Assembly: GCA_949775045.1 (NCBI GenBank)
Contig: OX459101.1
Coordinates: 1,297,001-1,361,000, forward strand
From: Metridium senile
Lineage: Eukaryota > Cnidaria > Anthozoa > Actiniaria > Metridiidae
Reading direction: 5' to 3'
DNA: 64,000 bases
The notes beneath the pieces were generated by a model that worked only from the letters and a program-made list of their open reading frames with translations, was not told the DNA's origin and did not search any database. Both the position numbers and the translations under genes were made by a program. Of this stretch, positions 1 to 57,352 are shown one piece after another (the first letter of the stretch is position 1; every line of letters starts with the position of its first letter).

Positions 1-45027
<45,027 letters not shown>

Positions 45028-45884
45028 TAGAATTGAACCAATCAATGAATAGGAATACAGAAGAGGCTGGCCCTTACCGGGTTGCTATGGTAACCCACTA
45101 CGTATCAGCGACCGAGAAGGCTTGGAAGCTAGTCGAGAAGATCTAAACGGAGATAGCGCTGGTATTGTATATCGCGGGCGTGCCGACGGATTTTAACCAA
45201 ATTTTTAGAGAAAAGATTTTTTTAAGTTAGACTTTTAATGAGGTTTTTAATTTGATTTGTAATAGTAGATTGAATATTTCTTATGAACTTGGTTCCATTG
45301 AACGTGTTTTTACCAGAATCAAGCAGACGTTTTAATTTTAATTTAATTCAATACAGCTAATCCTTTTCTCTTATTCGTCTAAGAATTTGACCACGTGACA
45401 GTGTGGTCACGTGCATTGTTTGTGCTATTTTAAGACGTCGTGAATATGACGTCATTTTAATCTGAAGAAATATTCGCAGTTTAAGAGTCAAAGTGATCTG
45501 ACGATTGTAGATAGTTATTTTTGAACTAAATTGAGAAAAGTGAATAATTATGTACAAATTAGCTGGGTCTAGCTGACTTTAATGGTCTTCCTGTGGTGAT
45601 ATAATTAGTTTATAGCAGGGGACTGGAACTACTCACAAAAATGAGTGATAATTGAAAATGAACCAGTCTCCCAAAATTATTAGAAGAAGACTGGAACTAG
45701 TAATAATTTACCAGTCTTTCGCGTCGTTCTCGCCACAGGAAGCCCACGTTGTTTGCTAGCTCTTGATAGAGCTGTGTTCCAAAATATCTCCTAAGTATAA
45801 ATAAAATAACATGTTAATATGGCTGATGTAAGTTAAACAATTTTATTTTATCTAACATTTTATTTTTACTCGAGGTCGAATAAA
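45028..45884 (+). promoter_or_regulatory. SCRIB 3' untranslated region with candidate poly(A) signals
   Basis: Non-coding, AT-rich sequence follows the stop. The first canonical AATAAA hexamers are at about 45800-45805 and 45879-45884, so the transcript probably ends near 45.82-45.91 kb. The real cleavage site cannot be seen. Confidence 0.4.
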
Positions 45885-46132
45885 TAGGAGCTCAATATAA
45901 TGAGGTTTGGTTTTAGGGACTATATTGCAATGAATGCCTGAGCTCCTTCGAATTTCGTACCTCGAGCACTAAGTATCAAAGAATTGTATGTGAAAAAGCA
46001 GTTGTAATTTTTAATAATTAATAGCATTATTAAGACTATATTAGCTGTTATGTCTCAAATGTAAGAAACGTTTTTATACAGAGGATTAAATCATGTAAAA
46101 GGAACACTGAAATGACTCTTAATTCTTAACTA

Positions 46133-46294
46133 GACGCACTTAGAGTACAAACACTAAAAGTGTGCAACATAAATACCACTAAATACTGCTACTGAATTAT
46201 GCAAATTATTTTGTTCTCTATTGTTTAACCAACACTATTTAGTTGTAAATAGAACAAAGTATTGCACACTTTTAGTGTTTGTACTCTAGTGCGT
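46133..46294. mobile_element. MITE family C, copy 2
   Basis: A 162-bp element with 'acgcacttagagtacaaaca' at the left and the near-perfect inverse 'tgtttgtactctagtgcgt' at the right. It lies in the intergenic region downstream of SCRIB. Confidence 0.75.
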
Positions 46295-46568
46295 TTACTC
46301 GGGCTACGTCATAGAGTAGTAATTGATAGGTGGTTTACCTGTGGCATTACGTCATGTGTAATCTTGACACAACGATAGACCCATAGATAGAAAAGGTAAA
46401 CCTAGACTCGGGCTCCCCTGCGGAGTAGCCTGAGTAATAATAATAAGCCTAGTTTATATAGTGCTATTACAAATCTCATAGCGCTTTATAAATATACAGT
46501 TAGGGAAATTTTGAACAGCGTTTGAATTGGAAACCGACCTAATGGTGATTGATGAGACTTCCTTTAAA

Positions 46569-46712
46569 GCCTGGTTTACACGAGGGAAATAATCAAGAAA
46601 ACAAACGATTTATTATCCCCTGGGGAGTTAGAAAACAAAGACCAAAGTTTTTCCTTTTCTAATTTTTTTTGTTTTGCTTATGATTACGATTATGACGCAG
46701 TGTGAACCAGGC
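46569..46712. mobile_element. MITE with 'gcctggtttacac' inverted termini
   Basis: Left 'gcctggtttacacgagg' and right 'gtgtgaaccaggc' are inverse to each other. It is AT-rich internally, 144 bp in all, and immediately followed by another MITE. Confidence 0.7.
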
Positions 46713-46717
46713 AGTTA

Positions 46718-46914
46718 GACCTCGTCTACACGAATCCGATCCGGCTGAAACCGCATAGAAATATTTGCGTCTACACGAATCCGCGTATCCGGAGGATTCG
46801 AGTAAAAGTATGCGGTTTCGGTGACCGGATTCACTGGATTAGTGTGGACGATAGGCCGATTCGCATCAAAAAGTATGCGGTTTGAAAAGTATCCGGATCC
46901 GTGTAGACGGGGTC
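46718..46914. mobile_element. MITE with 'gacctcgtctacacg' inverted termini
   Basis: Left 'gacctcgtctacacgaatcc' and right 'ggatccgtgtagacggggtc' are inverted, about 197 bp in total. Internal 'gtatgcggtttcggtgaccg' resembles 'ccgttttcggtgaccgaaaac' in the element at 697-1157, so the two may belong to one broad family. Confidence 0.7.
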
Positions 46915-46924
46915 TTGGTGATAC

Positions 46925-47850
46925 GAGCACTTCAGATGCACGTTTCAATGCGCTTCATGATGGGACCGCTGTCCAAAGTGCACACTAGTACTGCAACCAC
47001 GCGACTTAGAATCACGAAGAGTGCGTATGTAATGTGGTACTTATATAACGCATTTCACATCGCTTACATGTGGTCATGTGTACGGACCGGTATCCAAAGT
47101 GCATACTGCAACCACGCGACTTAGAATCACGAAAAGTTCGTATGTAATGTGGTGCTTATACAACGTATTTCACATCGCTTAAAAGCCTGGTTTTCACTAG
47201 CGACGCAACGCAAGCGCAAACGCAAACGTAAGGGTTAATTTCCTAGTGAAAACGAGACGTGAATAAGCAAAAGCACAAACACACTATTCACTAGTGCCAC
47301 GCGCAAGCGCAAACGCAAGAAAATTTGTTGATATCTTGCGCTTGCGTTATCACTGCGTCAAACGGGTTTCACGACGAAATAAGGTCTCTTGCGCTGCTAG
47401 TGAAAAACAGGCTATACATACTTGCTATATGGGATGGCATTGGGCAGTAAATTTGTTTTCTTCCACAAAAGATGCATAAAAATAATCAGTATCAAAGACA
47501 CACAGCTCCTTGCTGTCGCGCAATCGCCGTTCACTCTGTCAACACTATTTGGAATAAGTGTATGCTGTCATATGTACGGGCTGCTATTCCAAGCGCAAAC
47601 TGTAGCCACGCAACTTAGAATCGCGAGGAGTTTGTATGTAATGTGGTGCTATACAACGCATTTCACATCGCTTACATGTGGTCTTATGTACGGGCTGCTA
47701 TTCCAAGCGCAAACTGAGCCACGCAACTTAGAATCGCGAGGAGTTTGTATGTAATGTGGTGCTATACAACGCATTTCACATCGCTTATATGTGGTCTTAT
47801 GTACGGGCTGCTATTCCAAGCGCAAACTGTAGTCACGCAACTTGCAGTAA
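46925..47850. repeat. Tandem repeat of about 117 bp, about 5 copies, interrupted by a MITE
   Basis: 'cgcatttcacatcgcttac', 'atgtacgggctgctattcca' and 'cgcgaggagtttgtatgtaa' recur before and after the element at 47184-47413. The two left copies and the three right copies form separate sequence subtypes. Confidence 0.7.
47184..47413. mobile_element. MITE with 'agcctggttttcactagc' inverted termini
   Basis: Left 'agcctggttttcactagcg' and right 'gctagtgaaaaacaggct' are inverted, 230 bp in all. Internally 'cgcaagcgcaaacgcaa' recurs in both orientations. It is inserted in a tandem repeat. A half-copy starts the SCRIB intron at 3802. Confidence 0.75.
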
Positions 47851-48165
47851 TGAATACAACTTTAGTGGTATTTAACATTGTTTATTATTGATTATTAGTT
47901 CTAAACGTCGCCGTTATTCGATTATAAATTTCATTGAATAAATAAGTTACTGAATGTTTATGAAAAATGTTTACATTTTAAACTAAGAAGTTGCTCAGTT
48001 GATTAATTATTTACGAGTTTCAGTAAATTCTAGATCGACGTTAATGTTATGAAAGATTTTCAAAGCTGAGAAACAACAACCCCTTTCACGTAGTTAAAGA
48101 GTAGTTTGAAAGCCATTGCGCACAGAAATTCAGCTATACTTTAGCTACGTGTGTATATTTGCTAG

Positions 48166-48304
48166 AGCAGATTTCGTATAACTATAAAAGCTCACGGCAC
48201 GAACGCGTTCAAGGCACAGGAAGGCATGTTAAAATTCTAGAAACATCGCGGCTTGCAAGGCACGCACACGGCACTGAACTTTTCACAGTCATACGAAAAC
48301 TGCT
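48166..48304. mobile_element. Foldback MITE family A, copy 2
   Basis: It begins 'agcagatttcgtataactat' and ends 'cagtcatacgaaaactgct', with inner 'ttgcaaggcacgcacacggc'. It is homologous, in inverted orientation, to the copy at 4668-4809. Confidence 0.75.
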
Positions 48305-48806
48305 TTAAGGCTCTCTTGTTGACAGTCAAGTGCAGTACAGTGAGAGTTACGTATGACTATCGGATTGTGCAGTGAGTTACGTCTGTCAATAGTCGGAATC
48401 ATCCGTAAGATTGCCTCGCCTGAACCCTTTTGACTTGAAATTAACTTTCTTGTTTCGATCTAAAGAAAGGAGTTAATAATTTGGTATGGTCAATAATAAA
48501 TACATGCAATGGTAGTAATTGCAAGGGAAGGAGGAGAGAAATATGTCGCAAAAATACTGCATTACAAGCAGAAAATGTTTGATACAGAAATGCGTACACA
48601 AGAATGAAGAAGCTAGTAGAAAGAACGGGTGAGATACACACTTTGCATATTATGTCCCTTCATAATTTAACTCGTGGATTTGCAATGGTATAAATGGATC
48701 CACGAGTTTAAAAAAAGAAAGAAAAAAGAATGCGTACACAAGAATGAGAAGTGACTAGAAAGAACGAGTGAGGTTTACATTTGCATATTATATCCCCTCA
48801 CAATAA

Positions 48807-51743
48807 CTATTGGATTTGCAATGGATTAATGGCGACGAGAGACAGAAATACACACACAGGAACGAATGTGACTACAAAGAAAATAGGAGAGCAAAAGAAA
48901 AATGAAATACAGACATGAAATACTACAAGAACAACTGAATTACCTTGTGTCCAGTCCTCGCTGCCAGCTTCACTCGCGCTATCAAGGGGCCTGGCCCAAG
49001 GTCTTCCTCCAGTAAGACGAGTAGTACTGGGACTACTACTACGATCGTACTTGACATTCACGTCGCTCTGTCAATAGAACAAATGACGTCATAAATACTA
49101 CGAGAAAATATTATGGGATGGTTTGATTTTCGTCACTTCTTTGGTCAAAAGCAAAAATACTATTGTTTGGACCACTTGACGTCAACCCCTTACGTCATTA
49201 TCAGATGAATACGTCGCACGGTCCTTTTGTTTCCATCCTTTACCAGGTCTCGGCATAAACGTATCTTCACTACGGTCAGAGGCAGCAGAGATGGGCCTGG
49301 GACTAGGACTCCCAACCAGGTCTGTCAAGAATGTGGAATTTTTCCTTAAAATGAAAATGTCACGTCAGTAGAATTGTCACGCAATGTCAATTATATACAA
49401 GTACAATTTATTGACTTACATGTACATATGTTTTCCTTTCTTTTGCGTGGCATTTGTTTCCCATATTGGCTTGCCCTTCCTGGGCGTTACTGCATCACCT
49501 ACAAAGGTTTTATTCAGACCAACACTTTAAATAGAAACTAGCGAGTAAACTAGTATACTCCGACGAAGGGCTAAAGCTCGATACGTCAGTAAAGTTAATC
49601 AATATTTTTCATTATATTACCTAACACTTTAAATACTCTAGTTTCACATTATCTATCACCGCTGTACTATTTGACAAAAGGCGCATTTGCACAGGCTAAG
49701 CCTCGATTTGCTGTCAAAAATATTCACAAATTTCAAGCAAAGCAAGTACAAATGATACTGCTTAAGGCCTGGGCAAACGGCAAACGTCCTTTCGATTTTG
49801 TTGAATGGCAATGTCGAAGCCGTTTGCTCCCTACGTTCAACATCGTTTAACAACCACTCTACAGCGTTCAACAAAATCGAACCAATGTTGAAGCAAATGC
49901 ACATTTGAATTTACTCTGATTTGAGGCTATCCCTGTGCAAATGCCCTTTCCGGCTTCCTGTTAGCCCGTCACTAAAAGCGGCTGCGAGAAAGACAAGGAG
50001 TAATCACTTACTTTCAGAGTCGAACCCTGACGGCCATGTGATACGAGCTGGTCCACCAGCCTGTTATAAAAATAGAATATTACCATCATCATCTTACAAT
50101 CATTACCATCATCATCATCATCATCTTACAATCATTACCATCATCATCATCATCATCTTACAATCATTACCATCATCATCTTTTAAATCATCATCTTAAT
50201 CATCATTACCATCATCATCATCATCATCTTACAATCATTACCATCATCATCTTTTAAATCATCATCTTAATCATCATTACCATCATCATCATCATCTTAC
50301 AATCATTACCATCATCATCTTTTAAATCATCATCTTAATAATCTTAATCATCACTATCACCTTTATCATCATTAGCATTATCATCATTACCACCACCATC
50401 ATCTTAATCAAGATTAATAACATCATTGTTATTATTACCATCATGACCACCATCACTATCATTATTATCGCCATTACTTCTCGTTATCATCATCATCTTA
50501 ATCATCATCATAACCATCATGACCACCATCACTATCATTATTATCGCCATTACTTCTCGTTATCATCATCATCATCATCATTATCTTAATCATCATCATA
50601 ACCATCATCACTATCATTATCATCGCCATTACTTCTCGTTATCATCATCATCATCATCATTATCTTAATCATCATCATAACCATCATCACTATCATTATC
50701 ATCGCCATTACTTCTCGTTATCATCATCATCATCATCACCATAACCATCATGACCATGATGAGCCTCACCATCATTACTTTATCCTTACAATTACCATCA
50801 TTATCTTCATCACAATAAGTATTTTATTCTTACCACACTTCCAGTTTGAGAGACACTATCGAAATCTTCATCAGCTACAAATGAAGTTCAATTGTCAAAA
50901 TACGCAATGTTTGGAATATTCAAGTAAATACGATAATGTGATTTTGATACTTACTGTTATTAGAGAAATTGCTAGCAACTGAAAAACATACAAATAAGGC
51001 ATTAAAATTGGCACGGTATTATGAGGATGTTGAAGATCCTGACGATGATGATGATGATGAAGAGGATGATAATGAAGGTGATGATGACAATGATGGTGAT
51101 GATTATGGTGATGATGATGATGATGATAATGATGATGATGATGATGAAGAGAATGATGATCATGCCGATAATGAAGGTGATGATGATGATGACAATGATG
51201 GTGATGATGACAATGATGGTGATAATGATGGTTATTATGATAATGATGATGATGATGATGGATGATGATGATGATGAAGAGAATGATGATCATGCCGATA
51301 ATGAAGGTGATGATGATGATGACAATGATGGTGATGATTATGGTGATGAAGGTGATAATGATGATGATAATGATGGTTATTATGATAATGATGATGATGA
51401 TGATGGATGATGATGATGATGAAGAGAATGATGATCATGCCGATAATGAAGGTGATGATGATGATGACAATGATGGTGATGAAGGTGATAATGATGATGA
51501 TAATGATAATGATTGTTGATGATGACAATGATGGTGATAATGATGGTTATGATGATAATGATGATGATGATGATGATGATGGATGATGATGATGGATGAT
51601 GGATGCTGCTGATGATGATGATGATAATGATGGTTATGATGATAATGATGATGATGATGAAGAGGATGATGATCATGCCGATAATGAAGGTGAAGATGAT
51701 GATGAGAATAGTGGTGATAATTATGATAATGATAATGATGGTT

Positions 51744-51775
<32 letters not shown>

Positions 51776-52070
51776 GAAGATGATGATGATGATGAAGACG
51801 ATGATGATTATGATAATTATTAATAATAATGATGATGATGATGATAAGTATTAATAATGATGATGATGATGATGATAATAATGATGTTGATGAAGATGAT
51901 GATGATGAAGACGATGATCAGGGTGATGGTGATAATGATGGTGGTAATATGACCACTGGCAGTGATATATGGTGTTGAGGATAATGCAAGCAACAAAACA
52001 ATTAGATAAAAAATGGAAGGATGAATAAATACCATCAGATCTTTGATCACTTGGCAGCCCTGAGATTACT
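48807..52070 (-). CDS. C8orf34: C8orf34 C-terminal exons 10-16
   Basis: Very short exons (38, 41, 49, 79, 151, 124 and 65 nt). Phase matching was decisive. The 38-nt exon 52033-52070 is required because the donor at 52612 is phase 2 and the exon at 50834-50874 needs a phase 1 partner. The exon 49194-49344 must use the acceptor after 'cattttaag', since the nearer 'cttgacag' leads to a stop. Sequence islands are ADEDFDSVSQTGSV, ARITWPSGFDSE, DLVGSPSPRPISAASDRSED and RLTGGRPWARPLDSASEAGS. The final exon 48807-48871 has an excellent acceptor (attttctttgtag) and ends NPLQIQ, but I know no homologue of that tail. Confidence 0.7.
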
Positions 52071-55000
52071 CTGAAAGATATAAAGACAACATTAAAGATA
52101 TTCTCTTCACTAATGTTGCATGAAAGTTTTCTACAGCTGTATCAAAGAGGTTGACTTGTGAAAACTGAATATGGAATAGTGGATTCCAAGACAACTTCAA
52201 TCAGTTTTCATGAATAAATTAGCACCTATTTTGGTCTGACTTTTTTATAATGAATTAGGTATACCTTTTTTACTCCGATGAAGGGCTAAATCTCGAAACG
52301 TTAGTAAAGTTAAGTCAACATTTTTTTACGGTGTTACAAATTTCATTATATTACCTATCGTTTATATCAAACACCGACGCAGCCTATACTAGTTTACTCG
52401 CTAGTTTCTATTTCTATTTTTTACGGTGTTACAAATTTCATTATATTACCTATCGTTTATATCAAACACCTACGCAGCCTATACTAGTTTACTCGCTAGT
52501 TTCTATTTCTTTACGGTGTTACAAATGTCATTCTATATCACCTATCGTTTATATCAAACACAGACACAGCCTATACTAGTTTACTCGCTAGTTTCTATTT
52601 ATAGGTAATACCTTGCACATCTAGCACAAATGCTGACTTTGACGGATTCTTGTGACATTGTTCCTGCTTTGTTACTCTTTGATAGCTTGTATCCAGAGTT
52701 GACAGGATTAGAAACACCTTCCTCTCCTAGCTCATTGGAGCTTTCTAAAAGTACAAGTTGAGATATTAGAGCGATTTTAATAAAGCATAAAGCATTTTAA
52801 CATGCTAATGATAAAATAACATGCTAATGAGCTTACACATGGGGCATACACAATTAGCGTACATAAAATGCAAATCTTGCTTTTTCGTTCCAGTTGACAA
52901 GTGAGCTCGTTCCAGTTGACAAGTGAGCAAAATATTTTTAAATATTCATCTACAGCAGCCAGTTCTGATGTATGTTTCTTAGGTTTTGACAAGATGCAAG
53001 CAATTTGTGAAAGATATGTATGGTCACTTGTGCAAAGCTCATTATCATGTTATTTTACTCATAAGTATACTAAAATGCATTGTGTGAAATAGCTCTAATG
53101 ATTCATCATCAGTATCATCAATTATCACTGTATCTTTTTATAATAATCATCATCATTGTCATTAACATCATCATCCTCGTTAAAATCAACTTCATCATCA
53201 GTATTATATCATCTTCATCACCATCACCACAATCATCACTATCCTTATAATCACCACAACCACCACCACCACCATCATTGTCATTAACATCATCATCCTC
53301 ATTAAAATCAACTTCATCATCAGTATTATATCATCTTCATCACCAACACCACAATCATCACTATCCTTATAATCACCACCACCACCATCATCATCAAATC
53401 ATTGTCATTAACATCATCATCCTCGTTAAAATCAACTTCATCATCAGTATTATATAATCTTCATCACCACCACCACAATCATCACTATCCTTATAATCAC
53501 CACCACCACCATCATCATCATTGTCATTAACATCATCATCCTCATTAAAATCATCTTCATCATCAGTATTATATCATCTTCATCACCACCACCACAATCA
53601 TCACTATCCTTATAATCACCACCACCACCATCATCATTGTCATTAACATCATCACCCTCGTTAAAATCATCTTCATCATCAGTATTATATCATCTTCATC
53701 ACCACCACCACAATCATCACTATCCTTATAATCACCACCACCACCATCATCATCATTGTCATTAACATCATCATCCTTGTTAAAATCATCTTCATCATCA
53801 GTATTATATCATCTTTATCACCACCACCACAATCATCACTATCCTTATAATCACCACCACCACCACCACCACCATCATTGTCATTAACATCATCATCCTT
53901 GTTAAAATCAACTTCATCATCAGTATTATATAATCTTCATCGCCACCACCACAATCATCACTATGCTTATAATCACCACCACCACCATCATCATCAAATC
54001 ATTGTCATTAACATCATCATCCTCGTTAAAATCAACTTCATCATCAGTATTATATCATCTTCATCACCAACACCACAATCATCACTATCCTTATAATCAC
54101 CACCACCACCATCATCATCAAATCATTGTCATTAACATCATCATCCTCGTTAAAATCAACTTCATCATCAGTATTATATCATCTTCATCACCCCCACCAC
54201 AATCATCACTATCATTATAATCACCACCACCACCACCATCATTGTCATTAACATCATCATCCTCGTTAAAATCAACTTCATCATCACTGTATCAAATCAT
54301 TATCTGTTGATCACCATCACAAAGTCATCATCATCATTAAGTACCTAATAGTTCTGTCGCATCATCTTTGTCATCATCTGATAACTTTCTATGGTGTTGT
54401 GAATAACATGAACTGTCATCAGAGTTTAATAGCAGGGACTCCAGCTGTCTACGATGCTCTTCTGCTGCACGTCTTGGGTTCTTCTTACCTGAACGTCCAG
54501 AACTACAAAAACATATTTTCATAAAAAATATTAATAAAAAACTATTAATATAATAATTCAATATTTTATAAGGATTTGTATGGAAATATGCTCTGGATGG
54601 CAATCCCTAATGGGCCATTTCTCTTATACTCAACATTATGAGCTAAAACTTTGCCTTCTTACTAATATTGAGATGCTCTTTTCATTTCCTTTCATTTGTA
54701 TTTATTTTGACACAGCTGCTCGATTTAAAAGGGGTAGGGTCATGTGACCTGTTGTTGCAAAAGGCCTATTACTATCAATGATGATAATGACATTGAAACT
54801 GATGCCATCAGCTTACCTGAACGACGACACTGAATTCCCTTCACTACTCTCCCCTCTGGTCTTCATGTGCCGTGATAATGTGATCTCCTCCCCTTCAAGA
54901 TCTTCATTGTCATCAACTCTAACAGGAGGTTGAACACTTCTATTGTGTACTTGTAATGGATACCCAATGCCTCTTTTGTCTAAGCTTGAATCCTGATATT

Positions 55001-57260
55001 AACAACACGACATAATAATTATCATATTTTAAATTTTTTTTAAGATTGTAAAGCGCCATTTATGGAAGAAGCGCTATAGAAGAATTAATTTTCAAGTCAG
55101 AGACAAAACGTAAAAAATTAATAATAATGAATCCTGACTGCAATTTCAGAATTTTTATTATTATACTATTATTATTATACTATTATTATAATTATATCAC
55201 TTACCAAGTCTTCTTGCTCATCATTCCAAGATGGCTCTACAAAACAGAAATTGAGAATGAGAATGAATGAGTCAATAAGCAAACATTTCAAGGACCTAAA
55301 GGGAAGATAAAATATCATTGAAGACAAAGTCTCATTAGTGAAAGCTCAAAACGTCAGTAAAGTTTAACATTTTAAACATTTTTTACGGTGTTACAAATTT
55401 CATCCTATTACCTACATGCATCGAAACATATTTTAGTCAATTACATATCAAGACTACACACAACCACAATTCACAGTAATTGTCATCATACCATGAAAAA
55501 TATCCCACTTGTGACTTATATTTACTAGAAAATACAAGTAGTAACTTGTGGGATATTCCACGGTGTATGCCACTGGAAACTATTGTATAAAATTGATGCT
55601 CACTGTTGTTGATTTACAGTGTTGATCAATATATATATTTATTATATGGCTATGATAGTACGCATGCTCTGATTGGCTGATTTCCGGTCTGATATTTCCC
55701 CATATCAGACCGTTACCATGACAATGGTCTAATTTTCGTATTTTTTTCAGACCGGTAAATCAAAAATAACTTGTAAAGTATTGCAATAAATATTTTGTTA
55801 AAGTTTTGCCTTTTCATACCTGCAGAGTGTTTTTTCTCCAGTTTAGTGTGTGTTTAATGTATTTTTATTCATTTAATAATGAGATATAAATATAATATTG
55901 GCGATTTCGTACATTGCTAAGAAAAAAAGCCTTATAATAAATGATTTATTAACCTTGCTTGTTCGGTCTGTCCGGAAAAATATCAGACCTCAGTCTTTTT
56001 TGTACTGTCAAGTCCTCGGTCTGATATTTTCCCGTACAGACCTCACGCTCGGTTAATAATCCTTTAATATTGGCATAAAATTTAGTAAACTTCAATATAA
56101 TTCAATAAAAAAAATAATTGTCATCATAAAAACAAAAAAAATAATTAAGTAATACAAAGCAAACAAGCAATTATTTAAACAAATATACAAAATCCACAAC
56201 CCATACTTCTGTCAAGAATGTCTTTAGTCTTGTTTCCAGCACTTTTGGGTCTTTTGTTTTGGGATTCAAACCATTCATCAAAGTCATTATAAGGGACTTT
56301 AGTATCTTTATTCCATGTACCAGGTCTTTCTTCTTCTGTCCTCATTGAGCCTATATGGTAAAAACAAAATACATCAAACAATTAGTATAGGAAATTGCAT
56401 GATCTTGAGTACAATCCCTAATTTATAGAGTGAAGTTTTTTAAGTTTCAAAATTGTACCAGCTTTTTAGGTGAGTCCAATTTGATAACTTTCAAAACATC
56501 ACGAGTATCTATTAATTACAAATTGTACGAGAAGATTGTGCGATTTTATATTTACAGTATACTGAAAAACTAACTGGTACTCTGCAGAGTACAATTTACG
56601 ATTTAATTGTACTCCTCTCGTCCAATCAGAATCGAGTAATTTTGTACAGTGTATTATAATATTTTATATAATTATTTACTATTTTATAATAATTATAATT
56701 TCATTATCTAAAGACGTCTACGTTGGTTGGACATATTCAGAGAAGTGACACCTGGATAAACAAGATAACCAGCCTCCAAGTGGATGGCAATAAAAAGAGA
56801 GGCAGGCCCTGTAAAACCAGTGGAGAGGTGATATCAGAAGACCTTAGGTTGTCTGGCCTCACAGCTACAGACGCTGGTGACCAGGAGAGGTGGAGATTGA
56901 ATCTGCAGGGCTATTAATGCAGCATCTAACCCACATTTGGTGGAAATGTGACGTAAAATGGACATGATGATGAAGATGATGAAGATGATGAAGATGATAA
57001 AGATGATGAAGATGATAAAGATGATGAAAACAATGATGATGACAATGATGATTGCTGTATTGACACTATATTACCATGTTTGGTGTTTTCTTTGTTTGAG
57101 TGAGTCTGATCTCCCCTGACTTTCTTGCTACCGTGTATCCAAGGTTTTTCATATTCGCGTGACTTGTTGTTACTTGATGGTCTGTCATGAATGTCTGGTG
57201 CTGCCCATGATTTGGCCAAAGCACTTCTCCTGAACTCTTCTACAAAACAAAGAAATCATT

Positions 57261-57352
<92 letters not shown>

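Noticed and set aside
49194..49321. C8orf34 exon 14 starting at the 'cttgacag' acceptor
   Set aside because: In the phase set by the previous exon this reads to TAG within six codons; the upstream acceptor at 49344 is in frame.
56723..56917. Host gene encoding a 64-aa protein
   Set aside because: It matches the C-terminal tail of LINE reverse transcriptase proteins and has a frameshift at its start.
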